From Deltaproteobacteria bacterium (GTDB lineage Bacteria > Desulfobacterota > Syntrophia > Syntrophales > UBA2210), in the NCBI GenBank assembly GCA_019313735.1, contig JAFDAR010000047.1:1-6423 (forward strand): a DNA stretch of 6,423 nt. Reading direction: 5' to 3'. A program made the translations under genes and the position numbers. How positions within the stretch are numbered: position 1 is the first letter of the stretch; each line of letters opens with the position of its first letter. Shown piece after piece: positions 1-5,650 of the stretch. Under the pieces are notes generated by a model. It did not search any database. It had not been told where the DNA came from and saw only the letters and a list, made by a program, of their open reading frames with translations.

Positions 1-18
1 AGGACAGGATGTCGATTA

Positions 19-501
19 ATGGATAGCATAATGGCTCCCGGAAGAATGGAATATATTAGAGGCAAAAAGCCGAATGGGTGCATTTTTTGCTTGGGACCTG
101 CCCGGGATGAAGACCTCGTTTTGTACGAGGGGAAGTCCTGTTATATCATGATGAACAAGTATCCATATACCTCCGGTCATCTTTTGGTGATCCCCTTCAG
201 ACATATATGTGGTATGGAAGAAACGAATGACGAAGAGAAGATAGAAATGATGAAACTCGTCGATATGTGCGTGAGAGCTTTGAAAAAAGCGCTTGCTCCC
301 GAAGGTTTCAACATAGGGCTGAATCTCGGGAAAGCAGCAGGTGCCGGTGTTGATGATCATCTGCACATACATATTGTTCCCAGGTGGCTGGGTGACACCA
401 ATTTCGCTACGGTACTGGGAGAGGTCAGGGTCATTCCGGAGGATATTGCGAAGACCCGGAATACTTTATTACCTTATTTCCCGGGAAGAGAGGAGATGTA
501 G
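19..501 (+). CDS. HIT-family nucleotide hydrolase/phosphorylase (Ap4A phosphorylase-like)
   Basis: A 160-residue HIT (histidine triad) protein. The triad lies at residues 114-118 (HLHIH) and runs into the family signature IVPRW followed by GDTNF; by family analogy the middle His (116) is the nucleophile attacking the alpha-phosphate of a dinucleoside polyphosphate or nucleotide adduct. A CxxC pair (Cys21, Cys24) together with His62 and His114 resembles the zinc site of GalT-like and Ap4A phosphorylase-type HIT proteins (inference). The N-terminal APGRMEYI matches the usual APWRMEYI opening of this subgroup, which supports the ATG at 19. An AGGA at 6-9 sits nine bases upstream. A TAA at 17-19 overlaps the ATG and may end an upstream gene outside the window. 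The next gene begins one base after the stop, so the two are probably cotranscribed. No signal peptide, so cytoplasmic. The exact substrate cannot be read from sequence. Confidence 0.93.
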   Translation: MDSIMAPGRMEYIRGKKPNGCIFCLGPARDEDLVLYEGKSCYIMMNKYPYTSGHLLVIPFRHICGMEETNDEEKIEMMKLVDMCVRALKKALAPEGFNIGLNLGKAAGAGVDDHLHIHIVPRWLGDTNFATVLGEVRVIPEDIAKTRNTLLPYFPGREEM

Positions 502-502
502 A

Positions 503-826
503 ATGAAGCTTCTTTATACAATCATTATCACATTGATTACGTTGTTTATCATTACCTTTTCGCTGGTAAACACTGAACCTGTTCATCTTGAATATTACAA
601 TTTTATAGATGTCACAGTGGCTGCCTATATGTTGATTTTTATATCCTTCGGCATAGGTATAATATTCGCCGGTTTTATGGGAATAGTAGAGAGGTTCAGG
701 CTTTCCAGGGAAGTTACAAAGCTGAAAAAGCAAATTAAGGTGCTGGAGAAAAAGATACCAATCGGGAACATACCTGCTGTTCAGGAGACAAAAACCGGAG
801 AGACAACAGGCAGGTGGAATTCGTAA
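503..826 (+). CDS. LapA-domain (DUF1049-type) small membrane protein
   Basis: A 107-residue protein with two predicted transmembrane helices (about residues 2-22 and 36-61) joined by a short loop containing NTEPVHLEYYNF, then a basic, charged heptad-like stretch (about 63-85) that looks like a short coiled coil, and a polar tail. This plan, with the N..PV.L.. loop, is that of the lipopolysaccharide assembly protein A domain. E. coli LapA, about 100 residues, is an inner-membrane protein that works with LapB in controlling LPS synthesis; no LapB neighbour is seen here, so that role is not shown. The ATG at 503 was chosen because AGGAG at 491-495 is seven bases upstream and the reading frame above it lies inside the HIT gene. 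It starts one base after the HIT stop. It ends 15 bases from the convergent moaB-like gene, with no clear terminator in the gap. Confidence 0.82.
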   Translation: MKLLYTIIITLITLFIITFSLVNTEPVHLEYYNFIDVTVAAYMLIFISFGIGIIFAGFMGIVERFRLSREVTKLKKQIKVLEKKIPIGNIPAVQETKTGETTGRWNS

Positions 827-841
827 CAAGCCGACGGCGTC

Positions 842-1339
842 TTAACCACCGCAGTCCGACGTGTCCCCCCTTAGCTTTTCTATTGTGTGTTTCAGGGCGG
901 GAAGGAGTACCGCCAGATTTTCTCTGGCTCCCCTGGGACTTCCGGGCAGGTTGATGATAAGAGATTGCCCCCTTATTCCCGTTACAGCCCTTGATATCAT
1001 CGCGTGAGGTGTCTCGTTCATGCTTTCCCTTCTCATGGCTTCCGCCATGCCAGGGAGTTCCTTTTCTATTATTTCCAGGGTCGCATCGGGCGTGACATCC
1101 CGTGGGCTTACGCCGGTTCCTCCGGTTGTTACAACCAGATCCAGACCCTTTTTATCGGTATACTCTATGATCCTGTCTTTTATGACGTCTTTTTCGTCGG
1201 GAATTATTTCGTAATCGTCAATCCGGATATCGATATCGACCAGCATGCGAATAACCTCCCTGCCGCTTATGTCCTCCCTCTCGCCGCGGGAACCCTTGTC
1301 ACTTACTGTTATGACTCCGCCGGTAATCAAAATATCCAT
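842..1339 (-). CDS. MoaB/MogA-family molybdopterin biosynthesis protein
   Basis: A 165-residue MoCF_biosynth-domain protein that, by family, binds molybdopterin and adenylates it (or acts as the MoaB paralogue) in molybdenum cofactor synthesis. Visible hallmarks are the opening strand GVITVSDKGSRG (8-19), the binding loop TTGGTG (71-76), PRDVTPDAT (79-87) holding the acidic residue equivalent to the key Asp of E. coli MogA, and the late motif LPGSPRGARE (131-140). Length matches stand-alone MoaB/MogA rather than the longer MoeA. The frame stays open to 1414, but that extra stretch reads through the intergenic repeat arm and is unlikely to be translated. The ATG at 1339 has its purine-rich AAGGGGA directly abutting it; an in-frame TTG at 1330 would have a nine-base spacing and keeps the whole domain, so it is a serious alternative. 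MoaB versus MogA cannot be decided. Confidence 0.92.
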   Translation of the reverse strand: MDILITGGVITVSDKGSRGEREDISGREVIRMLVDIDIRIDDYEIIPDEKDVIKDRIIEYTDKKGLDLVVTTGGTGVSPRDVTPDATLEIIEKELPGMAEAMRRESMNETPHAMISRAVTGIRGQSLIINLPGSPRGARENLAVLLPALKHTIEKLRGDTSDCGG

Positions 1340-1346
1340 TCCCCTT
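1340..1346 (-). promoter_or_regulatory. Shine-Dalgarno-like AAGGGGA that questions the moaB-like start
   Basis: On the minus strand AAGGGGA runs straight into ATG (1339-1337) with no spacer, whereas the in-frame TTG at 1330-1328 lies nine bases beyond it. Normal spacing favours TTG; codon preference favours ATG. The two starts differ by three residues (MDI), so the product call is unaffected. Confidence 0.5.
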
Positions 1347-1366
1347 TGAAATTTAAAATTAAGGAT

Positions 1367-1389
1367 CTTCTCCAATTTGGTTGGTGAAG
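1367..1389 (-). other. Imperfect hairpin in the moaB-like leader
   Basis: CTTC-T-CCAA (1367-1375) and TTGG-T-GAAG (1381-1389) pair as eight of nine positions around a five-base loop, with a single T-T mismatch. On the minus strand it is followed by an AT-rich stretch (AATTTTAAATTT) before the ribosome-binding site. It may be part of a leader structure or just chance; there is no proper U-tract for a terminator. Confidence 0.35.
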
Positions 1390-1390
1390 A

Positions 1391-1426
1391 GGGTCCAAGG
1401 ATTCCAGGGGTCAAGGATTCAAGCTC
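1391..1426. repeat. Left arm of degenerate 8-bp tandem repeats
   Basis: Reading the plus strand from 1394, the units are TC(C)AAGGAT, TCCAGGGG, TCAAGGAT and TCAAGCTC, an octamer period with consensus near TCAAGGRK. Positions 1391-1423 match the reverse complement of 1599-1631 at 27 of 33 positions by hand alignment. This arm underlies the extra open frame in front of the moaB-like gene and argues against translation there. Confidence 0.75.
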
Positions 1427-1446
1427 CCCGCAACAAGTTGCGGGGA
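1425..1446. repeat. Perfect GC-rich hairpin (9-bp stem, 4-base loop)
   Basis: TCCCCGCAA (1425-1433) pairs perfectly with TTGCGGGGA (1438-1446) around CAAG. Neither strand shows a T-run right after the stem, so it is not a standard intrinsic terminator. It abuts the octamer repeat arm, and its form resembles REP-like palindromes scattered through some bacterial genomes; that reading is inference and depends on copy number. On the minus strand it would lie in the leader of the moaB-like transcript if that is read through from the EF-G-like gene. Confidence 0.7.
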
Positions 1447-1470
1447 ATCTCCGATTGTTTAGTAAGTTAG

Positions 1471-1508
1471 AAATTATTTTTCTGTGATTTTCTGGCAGAA
1501 AATAATTT
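1471..1508. repeat. AT-rich inverted repeat
   Basis: The arm 1471-1484 (AAATTATTTTTCTG) and the arm 1496-1508 (CAGAAAATAATTT) are complementary over 13 pairs with one extra T in the left arm and an 11-base loop. The stem is too AT-rich and lacks a following T-run for a confident terminator on either strand, though it could slow polymerase leaving the EF-G-like gene on the minus strand. Confidence 0.5.
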
Positions 1509-1520
1509 CGTTAACGCACT

Positions 1521-1539
1521 TATCCCGTTTATCGGGGTA
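1521..1539 (+). other. Short hairpin followed at a distance by T7
   Basis: TATCCCG (1521-1527) pairs with CGGGGTA (1533-1539) in seven pairs including one G-T, loop TTTAT. A run of seven T follows at 1549-1555, nine bases after the stem. The gap is too large for a typical intrinsic terminator, and no plus-strand gene ends nearby, so its role is unclear. Confidence 0.3.
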
Positions 1540-1595
1540 AAGAAAAGGTTTTTTTATTCGCTCCCTGTTCAATTCAAGGGCTGTCTTTCTTCCTT

Positions 1596-1631
1596 TCACT
1601 TGACCCCTCGACCCCTTGAATCCTTGAGCCC
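1596..1631. repeat. Right arm of degenerate 8-bp tandem repeats (inverted)
   Basis: On the minus strand from 1627 the units are TCAAGGAT, TCAAGGGG, TCGAGGGG and TCAAGTGA, the same octamer as the left arm but in opposite orientation. It lies only five bases beyond the stop codon of the EF-G-like gene. Together the arms bracket about 175 bases (1424-1598) that contain the hairpins above and no credible gene. Confidence 0.75.
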
Positions 1632-1636
1632 TTCTT

Positions 1637-3715
1637 TTAAGCCTCTTCCTTTTTCGATTCAGCGATAATCTTTTCCTGCAGGTGCGCGGGGACTTCTTCG
1701 TAGTGAGAGATCTCATAAGAGAAGGTGCCTCTGCCGCTGGTAATCGACGTAAGATCAGGCGCGTATGAAAGAATTTCAGCCAGTGGAACCTGCCCTTTGA
1801 TGACCTGGTTCGATCCCGCTTTGTCCATGCCCAGCACACGTCCCCGTCTACTGTTGAGGTCACCGATTACATCTCCCATATATTCATCGGGGATTTCAAT
1901 GCTGATGTCGACTATCGGCTCCAGGAGTGTCGGCCGGCACTCCTGAAATCCCTTTTTAAAGCCCATAGAACCCGCTATCTTAAAAGCCATCTCGGATGAA
2001 TCCACGGTATGGTACGTGCCATCGACGAGAGAGACCCTTACATCGACGATAGGATAACCGGCCAAAAGCCCTTCAGACATTGCCTCTACAATGCCTTTTT
2101 CCACCGCCGGTATGTATGTTCTCGGTATGACTCCGCCTACAATCTTATCGACAAACTCGAACCCGCTCCCCTTAGGAAGAGGCTCTATCTCAAGCCAGGT
2201 GTCACCATACTGTCCCTTGCCCCCCGATTGTTTTTTATACTTGCCCTGAATTCTTGATTTCCCCTTGATGGTTTCCTTGTAAGGTACTTTCGGTTGCTTC
2301 AGGTTTACGTCAACGCCAAACTTTCTCTTGAGTTTTTCCAGAGTTATATCGATATGTACCTGCCCTACACCGGAAAGGATGGCTTCTCCTGTCTGGGGAT
2401 CTCTATGGATCGAGAGCGTTTGATCTTCGTCGATCAGTCTGTTGAGAGACGAATGTATCTTTTCCTCATCCCCCTTGGATCTGGGTTCAACCGCGTAGCG
2501 AACAACTGGATTTATCAGAGGAACTTTATCATAGATGATGGGCGATTTTGCACTACACATGGTATCACCGGTGGAAGTTTCTTTCAGCTTGGCAAGAGCG
2601 GCAATATCTCCGGGAATAAGTGATTCCACCGGAACCTGGGTTTTCCCCTCGAGATAGAAGATGTTTCCGCATTTCTCACTCAGGTCCTTTGATGCATTAT
2701 AAAAGACAAAATCCGACGTTAGTGTCCCTGAAAAGACCTTGAACAGTGTAAGCTTACCCGCGTATGGATCGGCAATAGTCTTGAATACCATTGCGGAAAA
2801 GGGTGTATTCTCATCCGGTGTTCTTTCAATCTTTTCCCCTGTATTCGGTTCCTTGCCCACGACAGCCCCTCGATCCAGAGGGGAGGGGAGAGCGGTTACA
2901 ATAATATCCATGAGAGGGATAATCCCTGTGTTGTCCAGGGCTGATCCACATATAACAGGGATCAAGTCTCCTGAGGCCACTCCCTTTCGGAGTCCATTTT
3001 GAATGTCATCGACAGAAAGGTCCCCCTCCTCCAGGTATTTATCCATTAAACCCTCATCACATTCGGCTATGTCTTCCACCATAGTCTCACGGTATGCCTT
3101 TGCATTTTCCAGGAGATCTTCAGGAATATCTTCTTTACCGGGCTTCCCATTGGGGTCATCAAAGATAAGTGCCTTCATGTTCGCAAGGTCTATCAGGCCC
3201 TTAAAGGATTCTTCGGAACCTATCGGGAGATAGCAGACCGTTACCTTTTTGCCGAGTTTATTGTTTATATCGTCCACTGTCTTGGGAAAATTGGCACGCT
3301 CCTTGTCCATCTTGCTGATATATACCACGCGGGGGAGCGATAACTCGTCGGCATATCTCCATACCCTCTCAGTCTGGAATTCGACTCCGCCCACGGCATC
3401 CACCACGATTATCACGCTATCAGTGATGCGCAGGCTGTACTTGGTGTCCATGAAAAAATTGGAATCGCCCGGAGTGTCAATAATGTTCACCTTATATTTC
3501 TTCCATTCAAAAAAGTTTATTGCCGAGCTTATGGATATATGTCTCTTCTGTTCTTCCGGTTCAAAATCCAGGGAAGAGCTACCATCGTCGACCCGTCCAA
3601 GCTTGTCGGACTTCCCGCTTAGAAACAGGAAGGATTCGCAGAGAGAAGTCTTTCCCGTTCCTCCATGTCCAGTAATTGCAACATTTCTGAGTGAATTAGA
3701 ATCGTATTTTGCCAT
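1637..3715 (-). CDS. Elongation factor G-like translational GTPase (EF-G2 type)
   Basis: A full-length 692-residue protein with all five EF-G domains. The G domain (about 1-285) shows G1 GHGGTGKT (16-23), switch I RHISI (58-62) where EF-G has RGITI, G3 DTPGD (80-84) where EF-G has DTPGH, G4 SKMD (134-137) in place of NKxD, and G5 GSA (257-259). Domain II spans about 300-390 and domain III about 400-475. Domain IV (about 480-600) carries GKYKKQSGGKGQYGD and VGGVIP, and domain V (about 600-690) ends with the typical GRGTFSYEISHYEEVP. The layout resembles Thermus EF-G-2 and other second-copy EF-Gs rather than the main FusA. The altered G2/G3 positions suggest changed GTP hydrolysis, so a role in translocation, recycling or a specialised ribosome task is open. 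AGGAAGGG (3729-3722) lies six bases before the ATG. No rpsL, rpsG or tuf neighbours are present, which also argues against the housekeeping fusA. Confidence 0.93.
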   Translation of the reverse strand: MAKYDSNSLRNVAITGHGGTGKTSLCESFLFLSGKSDKLGRVDDGSSSLDFEPEEQKRHISISSAINFFEWKKYKVNIIDTPGDSNFFMDTKYSLRITDSVIIVVDAVGGVEFQTERVWRYADELSLPRVVYISKMDKERANFPKTVDDINNKLGKKVTVCYLPIGSEESFKGLIDLANMKALIFDDPNGKPGKEDIPEDLLENAKAYRETMVEDIAECDEGLMDKYLEEGDLSVDDIQNGLRKGVASGDLIPVICGSALDNTGIIPLMDIIVTALPSPLDRGAVVGKEPNTGEKIERTPDENTPFSAMVFKTIADPYAGKLTLFKVFSGTLTSDFVFYNASKDLSEKCGNIFYLEGKTQVPVESLIPGDIAALAKLKETSTGDTMCSAKSPIIYDKVPLINPVVRYAVEPRSKGDEEKIHSSLNRLIDEDQTLSIHRDPQTGEAILSGVGQVHIDITLEKLKRKFGVDVNLKQPKVPYKETIKGKSRIQGKYKKQSGGKGQYGDTWLEIEPLPKGSGFEFVDKIVGGVIPRTYIPAVEKGIVEAMSEGLLAGYPIVDVRVSLVDGTYHTVDSSEMAFKIAGSMGFKKGFQECRPTLLEPIVDISIEIPDEYMGDVIGDLNSRRGRVLGMDKAGSNQVIKGQVPLAEILSYAPDLTSITSGRGTFSYEISHYEEVPAHLQEKIIAESKKEEA

Positions 3716-3905
3716 GATGTTCCCTTCCTGTAGTTGTTTGTGGTGGTGTTATAACCGCCGTTGCTTAGCCCATTCCATCTTGCAAAGTCAAGATAAATTT
3801 CCGCATTCAGAGGGTTTCCCCGGAAGATTTGATTGACCGCAATACGGGATTGTGATATGTATGTCCTTTCGTGAATATAGATAGATTTTAGATTAAGAAG
3901 GGCAC
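3716..3905. promoter_or_regulatory. Divergent promoter region
   Basis: This 190-base gap lies between the divergent EF-G-like and CarD-family genes and must supply both starts unless transcription enters from elsewhere. For the plus strand the best sigma70-like pair is TTGACC (3833-3838), 17 bases, then TATGTA (3856-3861), a weak -10. For the minus strand TATAAC (3753-3748) is a good -10, 33 bases upstream of the ATG, but its -35 is poor; a TTGACT (3791-3786) lies too far away for it. A perfect dyad ATCTTG-CAAAGT-CAAGAT at 3777-3794 covers that TTGACT and could be an operator. No gene is visible in the gap. Confidence 0.4.
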
Positions 3906-4397
3906 GTGGAAAAAATGTTTAACATAGGAGATATGGCAGTTTATCCAGCGCATGGGGTAGGAGTTATTGAGGCTATAGAAACCAGAAACGTTATGGGAGA
4001 CGATCAGCTCTTCTACGTAATGAAGATATTGGGTAATAATGCGACGATCATGATACCCAGAAATGGCGCGGAGTTTGTTGGTCTCAGAGAGGTGATTTCA
4101 GAAGAAGAGATACCCCTGGTCTATAAGATATTAAAAGAGAAAAACGTACCGGTAGACAAGCAGACATGGAATAAGAGATACAAGGAATATTGGGAGAAAA
4201 TAAAAACAGGATCGGTTTATGAAATAGCGGGAGTATTGCGCGACCTTTTTACGTTAAAAATTGAGAAGGATCTGTCATTCGGCGAGAGGAAAATGATGGA
4301 CACCGCGAAAGGCCTGTTGATAAGGGAAATATCAATAGCCGGTGACTGTGATGAAGCTGAAGTGGAGGGAAATTTGAACGCGATATTTACAGCGTAG
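3906..4397 (+). CDS. CarD/CdnL-family RNA polymerase-binding transcription regulator
   Basis: A 163-residue CarD-type protein. Residues 4-60 form the Tudor-like RNA polymerase interaction domain with the signature FNIGDMAVYPAHGVGVIEAIE. The helical C-terminal part (about 70-160) contains TWNKRYKEYWEKI; Trp88 aligns with the Trp of mycobacterial CarD that wedges into the promoter near the -10 element, and VLRDL followed by LSFGERKMM matches the family. Such proteins bind the beta subunit and stabilise open complexes, especially at rRNA and other growth promoters. Start is uncertain: GTG at 3906 has AAGAAGGG (3895-3902) only three bases upstream, and ATG at 3915 gives the commonest family opening (MFNIGD) but with twelve bases spacing. 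The longer form is listed. It leads the YacL-like gene by 56 bases with no terminator between, so they are probably cotranscribed. Confidence 0.93.
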   Translation: MEKMFNIGDMAVYPAHGVGVIEAIETRNVMGDDQLFYVMKILGNNATIMIPRNGAEFVGLREVISEEEIPLVYKILKEKNVPVDKQTWNKRYKEYWEKIKTGSVYEIAGVLRDLFTLKIEKDLSFGERKMMDTAKGLLIREISIAGDCDEAEVEGNLNAIFTA

Positions 4398-4441
4398 TTT
4401 TGCATTTTGTTCCTTGAAATAATAACAGGTTTTTAAATATC

Positions 4442-4456
4442 AGGAGGTGAAACTTG
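4442..4456 (+). promoter_or_regulatory. Strong Shine-Dalgarno fixing a TTG start
   Basis: AGGAGGTGA at 4442-4450 is a near-perfect anti-16S match, with six bases between AGGAGG and the TTG at 4454. There is no ATG or GTG in frame close by, and the first hydrophobic helix starts right at this codon, so TTG is the start. Confidence 0.85.
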
Positions 4457-5470
4457 ATTATAAGGATTTTACTCGTAGTAGCCTGTTCCCTGAGTGGTTA
4501 TTTTATTGCTTTAGAATATTATACATTTCCGCTTTCTTTAATAGGTTTGGTTTTAGGACTTCTTCTTTCAATTTTTGTAATAAAGCTCGAACAGGTCATA
4601 AGAAAACTTTCCCTGAAGGTTATAGCCGGCGGTGTTATCGGAACGGTTCTCGGGCTGTTAATCGCCTTGCTCTTTACCTATGGTTTGAAGTTTGTGCCGG
4701 GGCTGGAGAAGCAGGAGATACTGCCGTGGAGGTATATCTACGTCACAATTACCTTTGTCTTGGGGTATCTTGGTCTGGCTCTGGGCTCAAAGAAGAGCGA
4801 AGAATTCCACTTTCCCAGATTCCGTTTCTCAAAAGGTGAAAAAAATCCGGATTACAGGATACTTGATACAAGCGTTATTATTGACGGCAGGATGGCCGAT
4901 ATATGTGACACGGGGTTTATTGCGGGCAGCCTGGTAGTCCCACGCTTTGTATTGGATGAATTACAGCAGATCGCCGATTCATCTGACCACATGAAACGTT
5001 CAAGGGGTAGAAGAGGGCTGGATATACTCAACCGGATGCAGAAAAGCGATGATATAAGGATTGATATTGTAGATGCCGATTTTCCAGAAATAAGAGGAGT
5101 TGACGCGAAGCTTGTCGCCCTTGCCAAGGAGAAGGGGGGCAAACTTGTGACCAATGACTATAATCTGAATAAGGTTGCCGAGCTTCAGGGCGTAAAAATC
5201 CTGAACGTGAATGAGCTCGCGAATACCCTGAAACCTCCGATTCTGCCCGGAGAGACAATGATAACCAAGGTTATAAAAGAGGGAAAAGAGGTTGGACAGG
5301 GCGTGGCATATCTTGATGATGGCACTATGGTAGTTGTGGATAATGGAATGAAATATATGGGAAAGAGCGTAAAGGTGGTCGTAACCAGCGTTCTTCAGAC
5401 AGCGGCCGGGAGGATGATCTTTTCCAATGCGAAAAATGATGAGCACAACGGCATATCCGCACAGGTGTAA
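4454..5470 (+). CDS. YacL-like membrane-anchored PIN-TRAM domain protein
   Basis: A 338-residue protein with three parts. Four predicted transmembrane helices occupy about residues 2-20, 25-45, 54-78 and 93-111. A PIN nuclease domain follows (about 134-255) with the acidic set Asp138 (ILDTSVIIDGR), Glu169 (VLDEL), Asp217 (VDAKL) and Asp235 (TNDYN), all present, so metal-dependent RNase activity is plausible. A C-terminal TRAM domain (about 265-325), GETMITKVIKEGKEVGQGVA onward, is a predicted RNA-binding beta barrel. This is the architecture of Bacillus YacL, also located just upstream of ispD. The natural target is not known to me; membrane-bound RNA processing or decay is an inference. Start TTG is fixed by the strong ribosome-binding site. 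A probable terminator lies about 85 bases after the stop. Confidence 0.92.
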   Translation: MIIRILLVVACSLSGYFIALEYYTFPLSLIGLVLGLLLSIFVIKLEQVIRKLSLKVIAGGVIGTVLGLLIALLFTYGLKFVPGLEKQEILPWRYIYVTITFVLGYLGLALGSKKSEEFHFPRFRFSKGEKNPDYRILDTSVIIDGRMADICDTGFIAGSLVVPRFVLDELQQIADSSDHMKRSRGRRGLDILNRMQKSDDIRIDIVDADFPEIRGVDAKLVALAKEKGGKLVTNDYNLNKVAELQGVKILNVNELANTLKPPILPGETMITKVIKEGKEVGQGVAYLDDGTMVVVDNGMKYMGKSVKVVVTSVLQTAAGRMIFSNAKNDEHNGISAQV

Positions 5471-5472
5471 AC

Positions 5473-5499
5473 AATAGTAATAGCTAATAGCTGATAGTA
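5473..5499. repeat. Short heptanucleotide tandem repeat
   Basis: Directly after the YacL-like stop the sequence reads AATAGT, AATAGCT, AATAGCT, GATAGTA, roughly four copies of a heptamer AATAGCT. It is too short for function to be claimed; it may be a slippage-prone spacer or the edge of a dispersed repeat. Confidence 0.5.
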
Positions 5500-5553
5500 A
5501 AAAACAGAAAAACATTGTAGAGTCTTCGTCTTTGTATAAAAGGTTTTGCGGGC

Positions 5554-5578
5554 ATGGCAAAGGATTTTTGCCATTTTT
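5554..5578 (+). terminator. Probable intrinsic terminator after the YacL-like gene
   Basis: ATGGCAAA (5554-5561) pairs perfectly with TTTGCCAT (5567-5574) around the five-base loop GGATT, and a T-run (5574-5578) follows. The stem has only three G-C pairs, so termination may be partial; since ispD lies 72 bases on with no good promoter seen, partial read-through would make sense. Confidence 0.55.
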
Positions 5579-5603
5579 GCCTGTTTGCGTGCAACGCACA
5601 GGC
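5579..5603. repeat. GC-rich palindrome, REP-like
   Basis: GCCTGT (5579-5584) pairs with ACAGGC (5598-5603) and GCGT (5587-5590) with ACGC (5594-5597), with a two-T bulge on the left and the loop GCA: ten pairs in all. It follows the probable terminator without a gap. It is not a terminator itself (no T-run). Its form suggests a dispersed palindromic repeat or a leader structure ahead of ispD; neither is proven. A small second hairpin, GTAAA-AGC-TTTAC, follows at 5606-5618. Confidence 0.6.
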
Positions 5604-5650
5604 AGGTAAAAGCTTTACACTCAAGGTCCTAAACGGCAAATAGAAAACCG

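Noticed and set aside
827..841. Bidirectional terminator between the convergent LapA-type and moaB-like genes
   Set aside because: The gap is 15 bases and I found no stable stem followed by a T-run on either strand there or in the flanking gene ends.
1340..1414. N-terminal extension of the moaB-like protein up to an ATG at 1414
   Set aside because: The extra codons run through the octamer repeat arm and a hairpin, do not resemble MoaB/MogA N-termini, and the purine-rich site lies at 1340-1346.
1391..1631. CRISPR-like array or attachment site
   Set aside because: The repeats are 8 bp, contiguous and degenerate with no unique spacers, and no integrase, recombinase or tRNA gene is present.
1474..1863. 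Minus-strand frame overlapping the 3' end of the EF-G-like gene and continuing into the spacer
   Set aside because: The part inside the gene is an out-of-frame shadow rich in Arg and Lys, and the spacer part is repeat sequence without a ribosome-binding site.
3249..3836. Plus-strand open frame of about 195 codons opposite the EF-G-like gene
   Set aside because: It is antisense to a strongly supported GTPase gene, has low-complexity Ser-rich translation with no recognisable domain, and runs into the promoter region.
5535..5540. TATAAA as a -10 element for ispD
   Set aside because: It lacks a matching -35 at 16-18 bases (the closest, TTGTAG, is 14 bases away) and lies upstream of the probable terminator.
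5000..5599. Minus-strand open frame of about 199 codons opposite the PIN-TRAM gene
   Set aside because: It is antisense to a well-supported gene, reads through the terminator and palindrome, and shows no family-like motif.
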